DNA of 64,000 nt from positions 1 to 64,000 of the forward strand of contig JACKAO010000010.1 in the NCBI GenBank assembly GCA_020635035.1, read 5' to 3'. Below are positions 32,172-41,334 of the stretch, one piece after another. The DNA comes from Calditrichia bacterium. Its GTDB lineage: Bacteria; Calditrichota; Calditrichia; Calditrichales; J004. The first letter of the stretch is position 1. Each line of letters opens with the position of its first letter. Under the pieces are notes generated by a model, which had not been told where the DNA came from, did not search any database, and worked only from the letters and a program-made list of their open reading frames with translations. The translations under genes and the position numbers were made by a program.

Positions 32172-32519
32172 TTAACTGTCAAACTTCAGAAAAGATGCTT
32201 TGATTTGTTTTTCAACAACAATATCATCTCCATCAAACTCAGCATCCCGGTAAATATCTTTTATCAGGATGGCATCAGCACCATTCTCTTTGGCTTCTTT
32301 AATCAGACGTTGTTTTAGATCATCAACCGAAACATTTATCTCTCCTGCAACCACAGCATGACCCATTATCCTGTATTCAGACTTGATCTCTTTTTCGGAA
32401 AAATAAATCATCACATCTTTTGTTGGTGAATAAGAATCGCCGATGTAATTGAAATGCGTACAGGATGTCAAAATTAGTAAGAATGATAGCAGCTTTAAAG
32501 ATTTACACAATTTTCTCAT
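32172..32519 (-). CDS. Small lipoprotein of unknown function
   Basis: 115 residues with a lipoprotein signal: hydrophobic LKLLSFLLILTSC, acylation Cys about residue 20. After the Cys it has a short linker then a mixed alpha/beta domain (IYFSEKEIKSEYRIMGHAVV, LIKEAKENGADAILIKDI). The pattern of a strand-helix domain with NGADAIL recalls heavy-metal-binding/YbjQ-like or YdgH-type folds, but I cannot assign it. Convergent with xdhB and divergent from the ferredoxin gene. No obvious partner. Confidence 0.7.
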   Translation of the reverse strand: MRKLCKSLKLLSFLLILTSCTHFNYIGDSYSPTKDVMIYFSEKEIKSEYRIMGHAVVAGEINVSVDDLKQRLIKEAKENGADAILIKDIYRDAEFDGDDIVVEKQIKASFLKFDS

Positions 32520-32773
32520 TTTTACCCTTCACAGATTAGTTATAATCATTTATCAGACAAAAAATATGCCAATAATTTTCTTTGGAGAAATGGATTGAAA
32601 TAGTATTACACTGATCACTATAGATACAAAATTCTGTTTATTTCGTTAACGATGTTTACATTTCGCAAAGAAGACTTTAAAGTACTTTTTTATTGTATTT
32701 TTTATGATCAAATTGCTATTTTATTATTGAAAAATACTTCATTAAAAAACCAAATACATATTTCGGAGCTGTT

Positions 32774-33400
32774 ATGAGCAAAGAAAATAATTCTAAAGAT
32801 ATGCCCCGCCGTAAATTCCTGAAAAACTTCAGCAGTGGAGTTATTGGAACGTCTGTTCTCATGAACAATTTACCTGCAAAAAACAGGGCTGATCTTGCGG
32901 AGGAAGCCGAAACTAAACAAACTGATAAAGGTAAAGTAGCTCTGACACTTACTGTTAACGGTGAAGAAAAATCTTTCAAAGTATACCCGCAAACAACTCT
33001 TGCTCAGCTTTTGCGTGATGAGCTCGGACTAACAGGTACAAAGATTGTATGTAATCATGGAGAATGCGGAAGCTGTACCGTTATTCTGAATGACCAGGCA
33101 GTTTATGCATGTCATTTACTGGCTCTTGATGCGGCAGGCAAACAGGTAACAACCATTGAAGGTTTGTTAAACGGAGAAGCGCTGCACCCTGTGCAGGAGG
33201 CATTTGTCGAAAAAGATGGGCTGCAATGCGGATTTTGTACTCCCGGCCAAATTATGGCTGCCTATGCACTTTTAAAACACAACCCCAAACCTACGCATGA
33301 TGAAATCATAAAGGGAATGTCCGGGAATCTATGTCGCTGTGCTGCATATCCTAAGATCATAGAATCTGTAAAACTTGCTGCCGAAAAAGGCGGGTTTTAA
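32774..33400 (+). CDS. Tat-exported 2Fe-2S subunit of an aldehyde-oxidase-type enzyme, orphan
   Basis: 208 residues. The N terminus has a twin-arginine-like signal (PRRKFLKNFSSGVIGTSVLM, residues 11-30). The mature part is a two-cluster ferredoxin: CNHGECGSC near residues 93-101 plus a downstream Cys, then CGFC near 151 and CRC near 190. This is the small subunit typical of periplasmic aldehyde oxidoreductases or isoquinoline-1-oxidoreductases, whose genes are usually followed by FAD or Mo subunit genes. Here the next gene, on the opposite strand, is a methyltransferase and no partner subunit is adjacent. It could pair with xdhB only if that protein were also exported, and XdhB has no signal peptide. 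Confidence 0.85.
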   Translation: MSKENNSKDMPRRKFLKNFSSGVIGTSVLMNNLPAKNRADLAEEAETKQTDKGKVALTLTVNGEEKSFKVYPQTTLAQLLRDELGLTGTKIVCNHGECGSCTVILNDQAVYACHLLALDAAGKQVTTIEGLLNGEALHPVQEAFVEKDGLQCGFCTPGQIMAAYALLKHNPKPTHDEIIKGMSGNLCRCAAYPKIIESVKLAAEKGGF

Positions 33401-33412
33401 ACTTGGGACTAT

Positions 33413-34006
33413 CTATAATTTCCTGAAAATAATCCAGGTTACCCAGGGATAAAGTCCGTCATTCTTGCTTCCCACAACCTGGTTAAAGCGTCTGCCACCC
33501 AGATTACCAAAGCCGTCATCTATTGCAAGATTATAAATTAAAGCGTCTCTGTTACCCCATTCATCTTTTGTCAGCGTTTCAATCCCGTCAAAGATCTGTT
33601 CGAGTCCGTCTGGCAGAAAACGATAATAATCATTAAAAGCAGGAGGTCCATGGCGCGGATTAAATGCGCATGTCGTATGAATTCCAAGTCCACCCGGTTT
33701 TAACACTCTTACAATTTCTTTTCCTGCAAGCCATGGTTTGGGAACATGTTCCAAAACCTGGTGTGAGTATACCATGTCAAACATATTATCCTGATACATA
33801 GGCATATTCTGAACATCCGTCTCCGGCCATATCGCGCGGGTTACCTGTAATGACGGCCAGCGATTTAGAATAATCTGATCCATGGTTGGATTTCTGTCAA
33901 TTGACAAAGCTGTCTGATATTCCTGAAGATGATTGTGTGTCCACTCCAGAATTGTCTGCATCATCTGTGTTTGCGGCGTCCAGAATCCCTTATCCGTAAA
34001 ATCCAT
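33413..34006 (-). CDS. Class I SAM-dependent methyltransferase
   Basis: 197 residues. The central part fits a methyltransferase type 11 fold: a motif II/III-like segment DMVYSHQVLEHVPKPW (about residues 78-93) and a post-III segment VRVLKPGGLGIHTTCAF. The classical motif I glycine loop is not clear and may be represented by the strand TALSIDRNP (about 34-42), so motif I is degenerate. Converges on the orphan ferredoxin gene with a 12-nt gap. Substrate unknown; glycosyltransferase-associated MTases in cell-surface clusters look similar. Confidence 0.72.
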   Translation of the reverse strand: MDFTDKGFWTPQTQMMQTILEWTHNHLQEYQTALSIDRNPTMDQIILNRWPSLQVTRAIWPETDVQNMPMYQDNMFDMVYSHQVLEHVPKPWLAGKEIVRVLKPGGLGIHTTCAFNPRHGPPAFNDYYRFLPDGLEQIFDGIETLTKDEWGNRDALIYNLAIDDGFGNLGGRRFNQVVGSKNDGLYPWVTWIIFRKL

Positions 34007-34137
34007 CCGTTATCCCGTTTATTGTTAATTATGTCTATTTCTTAAATTGATTCTTATTTCGAACTTAAACGTTTTATAATTAGGGATTATATAAAATATT
34101 TTTACTTTATCCCTACAGGATTAATGCGTTCTACTTT

Positions 34138-34165
34138 TTGACTTTCAGTATAAACTTTGTAGATT
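34138..34165 (+). promoter_or_regulatory. Candidate promoter of the thiamin operon
   Basis: TTGACT (34138-34143), 16-nt spacer, TAGATT (34160-34165). Start of transcription would fall near 34172, just upstream of the riboswitch. The remaining part of the 316-nt gap (34007-34137) shows no feature I can recognise beyond AT-rich sequence. Confidence 0.55.
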
Positions 34166-34183
34166 AGCAGCACTTGTTAAAAA

Positions 34184-34268
34184 TATAGCAGGGGTGTCCG
34201 TTTAAAAAACGGACTGAGATTAAACCCTTAGAACCTGATCCGGTTGATACCGGCGTAGGAAGCATGAA
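34184..34268 (+). promoter_or_regulatory. TPP riboswitch (THI element)
   Basis: Carries the conserved THI-box blocks in order: GGGGTGTCC, a P3 hairpin (GTCCG/CGGAC), CTGAGAT, ACCC, then AGAACCTGATCCGGTT, GATACCGGCGTAGGAAGC. P2 pairs GGGGT with ACCCT, P4/P5 uses CCGGT/ACCGG. An intrinsic terminator follows within 12 nt, so ligand binding probably favours termination (transcriptional control). Direct reading; identity is very secure. Confidence 0.95.
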
Positions 34269-34278
34269 AAACTTTCAG

Positions 34279-34310
34279 ATCCGCCTGTTTAACCGGGCGG
34301 ATTTTTTTTT
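34279..34310 (+). terminator. Riboswitch expression-platform terminator
   Basis: ATCCGCC (34279-34285) pairs with GGCGGAT (34296-34302), then eight to nine T. It lies between the TPP aptamer and the ribosome site GGAG at 34311. An alternative antiterminator fold was not traced by me. Confidence 0.85.
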
Positions 34311-34322
34311 GGAGAGTTTTTT

Positions 34323-36764
34323 ATGCGCTACATTTTATTAATTTTTCTTATAACATCAATTATTCATTCCCAATCCGTCAGAATTGAAGGGATTGTAAAA
34401 GACAGAAATTCCAACTTCCCTTTAGCAGGCGTTAATATCTCTGTTGAGAACTCATCCATCGGAAGTACAACCGACAATGGCGGACGATATGCAATTACAC
34501 AATTGTCGTCCGGACATTACTCACTAACCTTCAGTTATATCGGTTATGCACAAAAGAGAATCACGTTTAGTTTGAGCCAGGATACGACTATCAACATTTC
34601 ACTTACACAAACCATCCTGGATGGTCCGATTGTTAGTACCGTTGCCACTGTCGCTGATCCGCGCAGATCAGCAGTTACCTATTCTGAGATTGAAAAGGAA
34701 GATCTGGTTAAGCGCTATAATACCCAGGATATCCCTGAACTGATTGCGGATTTACCATCCACCACTTTTTACAGTGAAGGCGGGAGCGGTATTGGTTATA
34801 ACTATCTCAGTATCCGGGGATTTGGACAGCGGCGTATTTCTGTGCTGATTAACGGGATACCGCAAAACGATCCGGAAGATCATAATCTGTATTGGGTTGA
34901 TATTCCCGATATTGCATCAAACACCGAGACTATTCAAGTTCAGCGTGGCGCCGGCAATGCATTTTACGGACCGGCAGCAATCGGCGGATCGATTAATATC
35001 CAAACCAATCCATTTTCACCGGAACGAAAAATCACAGCTTCATACGGGTCAGGTTCATTTAATACACGCAAAGCAATGTTTTCTGTAAACAGCGGACTGA
35101 TCGGGGATGAATATATTTTTTACGGAAGAGTATCCAACACAAAAACCGACGGTTACCGTGATCGTTCATGGGTTGATTTCTGGAGTTATTTTTTAGGTGC
35201 CGCCCGATACACCAATGAAAGCAGCCTGCGTATTCATTTTTATGGTGCACCCATTGAAGATGGTTTGGTTTACAACGGGTTGCCCAAGTTTTTTAATACA
35301 GATGCATCACTGCGCAGAAAAAACTGGAGTTATTTCGGATTGAACAGCAATGCTGACTCCGTTGAATATTTTGGCGAACGCCGCAGAGATGAAGTTGAAA
35401 AATTCAATCAGCCACACCTGGAAATTTTGCACCAGATACAAATTAATCCGCAAATGACGCTGGATAACAGCCTTTTCTACACACGCGGATATGGCTATTT
35501 TGATTACGATGGAAGCTGGGCAACACCTGAATATTTTCGCCTTACCCCGGAATTTGGTTTTGCCGTTGATGAAATACCAGCCAATGCCTTAATCCGTGCC
35601 TATGTGGATAACAAGCAATTCGGCTGGTTACCGCAGCTCTCCATAAAAAGTAACGACGACCAGATGATTCTTGGCGGAGAATTACGTGTTCACCGTTCAC
35701 TGCATTGGGGACGGATTCAAAAAGCGGATGGTCTTCCGGAAGCTGTTGTTGGCAGCGGAGCACGCCGCTATTATGAATATAATGGCGGAAAAGATGTAGC
35801 ATCTGTATACTTTCACCATAATCATCACTGGTTTCAAAATGTGATACTGCAAACCGATCTGCAATATACTTTTAAGCAATATCATCTGTTTGATGAACAA
35901 TTTATCGGAACAGAATTTACAGTACCCTATAACTTTGTGAACCCGCGAATTGGGCTGCGTTACGACATCACACCTGAGTCCAACGGTTATTTCAGCATAT
36001 ACAGCACCAAACGTGAACCGCGTCTGAAAAATCTTTATGATGCTGCTGAAGCAAGCACACCTGCAAGCTGGGGAGCGGTGATTCCGCAATTTGAGCTGAA
36101 TGATGACGGCAGTTATAATTTTGATAAACCGCTTGTTAAACCTGAAACACTGACAGGCATAGAGCTTGGTTATGGATATAATGATAACACTTTTGGCGGA
36201 ACTATAAATTTTTATTACATGGATTTCAGGGATGAAATTGTTAAAGCAGGCGGGCTCGATCGTTTCGGGCAACCCATCACCGGTAATGCAGAACGAAGCC
36301 GTCATTATGGAACAGAACTGGAAGGGAAGTATTTGCTGACCCAGGCTTTGTCTTTATCCGGAAATGTAAGCATCAGCCGAAATGAACTGGTTTCGTACCG
36401 CGAGTATTCTTCTGATCGCACATTTGTCAAACTGGACGGCAACCCTATTGCTGGATTCCCGGATTTACTTGGAAACATCCGCATAACTTATCATTGGCAA
36501 AATATTTTCGCTTCATTATCTGCGAGATATATTGGTGAAGCATATACAGACAACTACAAAAACGAAAAAAATAAGCGTGACACATTTACTTTAATTAACC
36601 TGGAAGCACAATACAGTCTTAATGATCTGGGAGCTCCTTTTGCCAGCCTTCAGTTCAGGATTAACAACCTGCTGAATACAAAATACATGAGCCATGGTGA
36701 AGGACAGGAATTTTTTCCTGGCGCAACACGTAATTTTTATACAGCATTAAAGATAACTCTTTAA
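34323..36764 (+). CDS. TonB-dependent outer-membrane receptor, probable thiamin uptake
   Basis: 813 residues: signal peptide about 1-17, CarboxypepD-regulatory-like beta-sandwich 20-105, plug domain about 125-230 (ADLPSTTFYSEG, SIRGFGQRRISVLINGIP, VQRGAGNAFYGPAAIGGSIN) and a beta-barrel to the C-terminal YTALKITL. The TPP riboswitch directly upstream and the TPP kinase gene 10 nt downstream point to thiamin or a thiamin phosphate as cargo, similar in role to Omr1 of Bacteroidetes; that is inference from context. ATG with GGAG upstream. Confidence 0.85.
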   Translation: MRYILLIFLITSIIHSQSVRIEGIVKDRNSNFPLAGVNISVENSSIGSTTDNGGRYAITQLSSGHYSLTFSYIGYAQKRITFSLSQDTTINISLTQTILDGPIVSTVATVADPRRSAVTYSEIEKEDLVKRYNTQDIPELIADLPSTTFYSEGGSGIGYNYLSIRGFGQRRISVLINGIPQNDPEDHNLYWVDIPDIASNTETIQVQRGAGNAFYGPAAIGGSINIQTNPFSPERKITASYGSGSFNTRKAMFSVNSGLIGDEYIFYGRVSNTKTDGYRDRSWVDFWSYFLGAARYTNESSLRIHFYGAPIEDGLVYNGLPKFFNTDASLRRKNWSYFGLNSNADSVEYFGERRRDEVEKFNQPHLEILHQIQINPQMTLDNSLFYTRGYGYFDYDGSWATPEYFRLTPEFGFAVDEIPANALIRAYVDNKQFGWLPQLSIKSNDDQMILGGELRVHRSLHWGRIQKADGLPEAVVGSGARRYYEYNGGKDVASVYFHHNHHWFQNVILQTDLQYTFKQYHLFDEQFIGTEFTVPYNFVNPRIGLRYDITPESNGYFSIYSTKREPRLKNLYDAAEASTPASWGAVIPQFELNDDGSYNFDKPLVKPETLTGIELGYGYNDNTFGGTINFYYMDFRDEIVKAGGLDRFGQPITGNAERSRHYGTELEGKYLLTQALSLSGNVSISRNELVSYREYSSDRTFVKLDGNPIAGFPDLLGNIRITYHWQNIFASLSARYIGEAYTDNYKNEKNKRDTFTLINLEAQYSLNDLGAPFASLQFRINNLLNTKYMSHGEGQEFFPGATRNFYTALKITL

Positions 36765-36774
36765 GGGAAAATCA

Positions 36775-37401
36775 ATGAAATTACTTATTATCGCCAACGG
36801 GCAGACTCCTGATATTAATACTGTGCAGGGACTCATAAAATCAGCAGATTATATTATTGCTGCGGACGGAGGCATGCATTACTGCATTCAAAACAATATC
36901 ATAGCGAATTGTTTGATAGGCGATATGGATTCCAATGATACCTTTAAAAAACAACTGCCATCCAAAACAACTATTATCAAAATTGATGAGCAGGAAAGCA
37001 CAGACATGGAAAAAGCTTTGAAATATGCCATCAGTCTTAAGCCGGATTGCATAGACATCATTGCATGCTTTGGAAAGCGCATGGATCATACGCTTGGTAA
37101 TATGCTAATCCTGCATAATTCTGCAGCTGATATACCAATTATAATGCATGATGATTTTGGTAAAATGCAGATATTAAACGCGGGTAACCATGTATTAGAT
37201 ACGTCAAAAGGAAAAACCATCTCATTGTTTGCACTCACTCCTGTGGAAAATATTAAACTCAGCGGATTTCGCTATCCACTGGAAAAAGAAAATCTTGGAC
37301 CTGTATTTTTTGGCGTCAGCAATGTCGTGGATCATGTTCCGGCAAAGATTACATTCACTGCTGGCAGACTGCTTATGTACGAAGTTAAAAATCCGGATTA
37401 G
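36775..37401 (+). CDS. thiN: Thiamin pyrophosphokinase
   Basis: Transfers pyrophosphate from ATP to thiamin, making TPP, so salvaged thiamin becomes cofactor. 208 residues, family size. N-terminal catalytic motifs ADGGMHYC (about residues 27-34), IGDMDSND (near 46) and STDMEKAL (near 80), GKRMDHTLGN (near 103), then a C-terminal thiamin-binding domain with SKGKTISLF and NVVDHVPAKITFTAGRLLMY. Starts 10 nt after the receptor gene. Confidence 0.93.
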   Translation: MKLLIIANGQTPDINTVQGLIKSADYIIAADGGMHYCIQNNIIANCLIGDMDSNDTFKKQLPSKTTIIKIDEQESTDMEKALKYAISLKPDCIDIIACFGKRMDHTLGNMLILHNSAADIPIIMHDDFGKMQILNAGNHVLDTSKGKTISLFALTPVENIKLSGFRYPLEKENLGPVFFGVSNVVDHVPAKITFTAGRLLMYEVKNPD

Positions 37402-37439
37402 CAAAACTTAGAATTGTTTTACTAAGCAATAAACAGGAA

Positions 37440-38816
37440 TTGACCATTACCGACATCATTGTATTTTTAGCCTATATTATTATTCTTTTGTTCGTTGGCT
37501 GGCGCTCAAAGCAGCGTGATGACAGTCATGAAGAATACCTGCTTAGCAGCCGAACGCTTAGTTTACCGGCACTGGTTGCCACACTTGTAACGACCTGGTA
37601 TGGGGGCATCCTGGGTGTTGGCGAGTTTATTTACACAAATGGTATTTCTGCCTGGGTGATTTTTGGCGTGCCATATTACTTTTTCGCTGTGTTATTTGCC
37701 TTTTTTATAGCACCTAAAATCCGTACCGCAAAATATTTATCCATCCCGGATTTGCTCTATCAGAATTATGGAAAATCCGCCGGGCTGCTTGGCAGCTTTT
37801 TTATTCTATTCATAACATCACCAGCCCCCTACATTTTAATTACAGGAATTCTGATCAGTTACCTGTTTGGTCTGAATCTGACACTATCCGTGATAACTGC
37901 TGCTCTGTTTTCGATAATTTATATTTTTAAAGGCGGATTCAGGTCTGTGGTACAAACAGACAAATTTCAGTTTATGCTGATGTTTGGCGGTTTTGCAATT
38001 CTGCTGATCTATTTATACATGGATTTTGGTTCCCCTGTTAATGCTTTTAACAGTCTTACAGAAAATCAAAAAAGTTTAACCGGCGGGCTGAAATTCCAGG
38101 AAATAATTGTCTGGTTCCTGATTGCCAGCTGGACATTTATCGATCCCGGTTTCCACCAGCGCACCGCAGCAGCAAAAAGTCCGAAGGTTGCAAAAAATGC
38201 CATACTTGTTTCTGTACTATTCTGGTTCATCTTTGACATGATGACATTGTCGACCGGGATTTATGCGACTTCCATTTTGCCGGACAGCGATCCGCTAATG
38301 ATTTATCCGCTTATTGCAGAAAAAGTATTACCACCTCTATTAAAATCATTATTCATTATTACCCTTATGGCGATTGTTATGTCGACGATCGACAGCTTCT
38401 CCTTTCTTTCGGCACAAACTTTTGGCCGCGATATTATCGCCTACTGGAATAAAAAAGACAGCGATCTTGAAATAAAACACTATACCCGGATTGGATTGTT
38501 TATAACAGCTGTTATTTCACTGCTGCTTATCTGGTGGATGCCGTCTGTTGTAAAATTGTGGTATAATCTCGGCAGCTTATTTATTCCACCGTTGCTGATA
38601 CCGGTTTTGTACGCTTTATATGGCAGCAAAAAAATTCATTCAAAGAATATTATACAGCTTATGCTGGGAAGTTTTTTAGTTTCTTTGATGTGGTACAGCA
38701 GTGGATTCTTCCTGGAAGGCAGCTATCTGTTTGGCGTGGAACCGTTTATTCCGGGATTATTGTTTAGTGTGGCGCTCTTTATATATAGCTTGTCAGAAGT
38801 TACTGTTAAGAAATAG
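37440..38816 (+). CDS. Sodium:solute symporter (SSS) family carrier, probable thiamin permease
   Basis: 458 residues, about 12 transmembrane segments. Family marks include the N-terminal ITDIIVFLAYIIILLFVGW helix, SSRTLSLPALVATLVTTWYG (about residues 35-54), and FIDPGFHQRTAAAKSP in the middle. It is third in the riboswitch operon, so inner-membrane thiamin (or precursor) uptake is inferred; SSS carriers under THI elements have been proposed as such. Start is uncertain: TTG at 37440 keeps the first helix, but AGGA is only 1 nt away; no ATG is available nearby. 38 nt after thiN. Confidence 0.78.
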   Translation: MTITDIIVFLAYIIILLFVGWRSKQRDDSHEEYLLSSRTLSLPALVATLVTTWYGGILGVGEFIYTNGISAWVIFGVPYYFFAVLFAFFIAPKIRTAKYLSIPDLLYQNYGKSAGLLGSFFILFITSPAPYILITGILISYLFGLNLTLSVITAALFSIIYIFKGGFRSVVQTDKFQFMLMFGGFAILLIYLYMDFGSPVNAFNSLTENQKSLTGGLKFQEIIVWFLIASWTFIDPGFHQRTAAAKSPKVAKNAILVSVLFWFIFDMMTLSTGIYATSILPDSDPLMIYPLIAEKVLPPLLKSLFIITLMAIVMSTIDSFSFLSAQTFGRDIIAYWNKKDSDLEIKHYTRIGLFITAVISLLLIWWMPSVVKLWYNLGSLFIPPLLIPVLYALYGSKKIHSKNIIQLMLGSFLVSLMWYSSGFFLEGSYLFGVEPFIPGLLFSVALFIYSLSEVTVKK

Positions 38817-38824
38817 TAAAATAT

Positions 38825-40051
38825 TTATTCATAGCGCAAAGCATTTATCGGATCCATTTTGGCAGCTTTAGCGGCCGGATACATCCCTGCACCGAGACCA
38901 ACGAGACTTGTTACCAATACTGCAGAGACAACAATCCACACCGGAACCACAAATGGTATATCGAGAGCCATGTTGGCAATAAACGCCAACCCAAATCCAA
39001 TAAACATTCCCAGCAATCCGCCCACCAGGCTAAGGAGAACCGACTCATTCAAAAACTGCAAAAGAATTGTACCACGCCGGGCACCAACTGCTTTACGTAT
39101 ACCGATTTCCCTGGTGCGCTCCGTTACTGTCACAAGCATTATATTCATAACCCCAATGCTTCCGACGAGTAATGAAACCATGCCCAATAAGGCAGCTACA
39201 AGCTGGATCTGGTTGGCAACACCACGGAAAGTATCAACAAGGTTATCGTTTGAGAATACTGCAAAATCATTCTCTTCACCCGGTGGCACCTTACGCTCAC
39301 GCCGCATGACGCCGATTACCTGATCCTTTGTGTCTTCAAAAAGGCTGGGGTCCTTAACACTTATAGTAATATTTGCTGAACGTTCTTTACCGAACATACT
39401 TTCGAAAGTTGTAATTGGAATAGCCAGGTTATTATCCTTGCTGTCACCAAAAGTTCTGCTGCCCATTTTTTCCAGCACACCCACAACCTTAAATTTTAGT
39501 CCGTTCAGTTTAACTTCTTTTCCCAACGGGTCTTCAAAGGGGAAGAGCTTTTCAACCGCATCCATTCCAATAACGATTGTATTGCTGTTATTCCGGATAT
39601 CTTCCCAGGTGATCTGGCGGCCTGATCCAATAAAATAAGCGTTGTTATAAAAGAAATCCGGCTCAACCCCGTAGAGCAGTAAGTTTGGGTTGGTTTTTTC
39701 CCCTTTGTACTGCAGACTCATTCCAAACTGGAAAAGCTCTGCAGCAGCTTTATCAACCAGGTCACATTCTTCACGAATGGCTTCGGCAACTTCGGGGCTA
39801 ATTATCTTACGATATTCACGATCACCACGGCCAACATGTATCCCGCCGAAGCGGTCAAATCTCTGCACCTGGAAAGTATTTGCACCCAATGCATTAAGAT
39901 CCTTGGAAATCGATGCGAAATAACCTTCAAGCACAGCCACAATTGCAATCACAGTAGCAATTCCGATTGTTATACCAAGAACAGTAAGCAGGGATCTGAG
40001 TTTACCGGATTGAAGTTGTTCGAAAGCAATGCGTAAATTATCTTTTAACAT
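38825..40051 (-). CDS. MacB-type ABC permease, copy 2
   Basis: 408 residues: N-terminal transmembrane helix (LLTVLGITIGIATVIAIVAVL), large periplasmic MacB_PCD domain (about 45-250), then three helices of FtsX type at the C terminus. Conserved GSIGVMNIMLVTVTERTREIGIRKAVGARR segment spans about 300-329. Paralogue of the next gene upstream; the pair is likely to form a heterodimeric permease for the ATPase at 41335-42018. Confidence 0.88.
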   Translation of the reverse strand: MLKDNLRIAFEQLQSGKLRSLLTVLGITIGIATVIAIVAVLEGYFASISKDLNALGANTFQVQRFDRFGGIHVGRGDREYRKIISPEVAEAIREECDLVDKAAAELFQFGMSLQYKGEKTNPNLLLYGVEPDFFYNNAYFIGSGRQITWEDIRNNSNTIVIGMDAVEKLFPFEDPLGKEVKLNGLKFKVVGVLEKMGSRTFGDSKDNNLAIPITTFESMFGKERSANITISVKDPSLFEDTKDQVIGVMRRERKVPPGEENDFAVFSNDNLVDTFRGVANQIQLVAALLGMVSLLVGSIGVMNIMLVTVTERTREIGIRKAVGARRGTILLQFLNESVLLSLVGGLLGMFIGFGLAFIANMALDIPFVVPVWIVVSAVLVTSLVGLGAGMYPAAKAAKMDPINALRYE

Positions 40052-40072
40052 GTGTTTTTAATTTTTCCCGTT

Positions 40073-41305
40073 TTATTCGTAGCGCAGTGAATCGATCGGA
40101 TTCATGTTGGATGCCTTAAAAGCCGGGTAAAACCCTGATATAATCCCCACCAGAGCAGAAAAACCGAATCCCACAAATATGGAACTCATACTTACCCCAG
40201 TATCAACCTGCATAAAACTTAACACGATTGAACCCCCGATAATACCGAATGCAATACCAATCGTTCCGCCAATGGAAGAAATTGCCACCGATTCTATCAG
40301 AAACTGGCTCAGAACATTAATGCGTTTTGCGCCTACTGCTTTTCGAAGTCCAATTTCTTTTGTACGTTCGGTTACACTAACAAGCATGATATTGGTAATT
40401 CCAATCCCGCCAACCAACAGCGAAACAGCTGCAATTACAATAATTATAGCATACAATGTGGATGTCGTACTGCTGTAAAAACTGGTCAGCTGGGTTTGTT
40501 CATTTATTGCAAAATCGTCTTCTTCATCGGGTTTTACTTTGCGCTCTTTTCTTAATATCCCACGCAGCTCTTCTTTCATATCATCAACTGCATCCGCATT
40601 ATTTGTCATAACGGCAATCTGCATACCACGATGCGGACCGAAAACATTACGGAAGGTACCAATTGGAACAACAGCATATTCATCTCGGCTTTGGCCAAAA
40701 AAATCACCCTGTCGTTCAAGAACTCCGATCACCCGGTATTTAAGTCCGTCGATAGAAATACGCTTCCCGATTGGATCGGTGTTTTCAAACAGCCTTGTCG
40801 CCAATTCCGCCCCCAAAACACAAACGGAGATACGATTTCGTATATCAAGTTCTGTAAGGAAACGCCCTTCCGAAGGAAGAACACTCGAAGTCTCAATAAA
40901 GCTTTCAGTTGTTCCCAGAACAGCGATATTTTCAAATTTGTTTTCGCGATAACCAATAGTTTTTTGAGATACAACCTGCGGTGTTACATAATCAGCAACT
41001 GTGCTGTAGCGCTGAATGGCTTCATACTCATTCCAGGTGACATTTTTACGATTTCTGTATTTGAAAAAGTCTCCGGTAATCACCCATGGAAACTTTTCAA
41101 CATAAACGACCGATGATCCGATTTCAGACAGAGTATCATTAACATAATTATTCAGACCCTGAATGGTTGTCCAGATAGTTATAATCGTTGTAACACCGAT
41201 AAAGATACCCAAAGTTGTTAAAAACGAACGCATCTTGTGGGAGATTATCGATACCCACGCCATGGAGATATATTCTCCTACAAGGGCAAAACTGTTAGAG
41301 ATCAT
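40073..41305 (-). CDS. MacB-type ABC permease, copy 1
   Basis: 410 residues with the same layout as its neighbour: TM helix 1 (FLTTLGIFIGVTTIITIW), periplasmic domain, and C-terminal helices with GGIGITNIMLVSVTERTKEIGLRKAVGAKR. It lies 30 nt after the ATPase and 21 nt before the second permease. Unlike canonical MacB, no ATPase domain is fused. Confidence 0.88.
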   Translation of the reverse strand: MISNSFALVGEYISMAWVSIISHKMRSFLTTLGIFIGVTTIITIWTTIQGLNNYVNDTLSEIGSSVVYVEKFPWVITGDFFKYRNRKNVTWNEYEAIQRYSTVADYVTPQVVSQKTIGYRENKFENIAVLGTTESFIETSSVLPSEGRFLTELDIRNRISVCVLGAELATRLFENTDPIGKRISIDGLKYRVIGVLERQGDFFGQSRDEYAVVPIGTFRNVFGPHRGMQIAVMTNNADAVDDMKEELRGILRKERKVKPDEEDDFAINEQTQLTSFYSSTTSTLYAIIIVIAAVSLLVGGIGITNIMLVSVTERTKEIGLRKAVGAKRINVLSQFLIESVAISSIGGTIGIAFGIIGGSIVLSFMQVDTGVSMSSIFVGFGFSALVGIISGFYPAFKASNMNPIDSLRYE

Positions 41306-41334
41306 AAATTTTTATAAATCCTGCTTTCAGATCA

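Noticed and set aside
34007..34137. A second small gene upstream of the riboswitch
   Set aside because: No frame with a start, ribosome site and reasonable length; AT-rich leader only.
35697..36305. 202-codon open frame on the minus strand within the receptor gene
   Set aside because: It is antisense to the TonB receptor; Cys-rich, low-complexity composition, no ribosome site and no homology sense.
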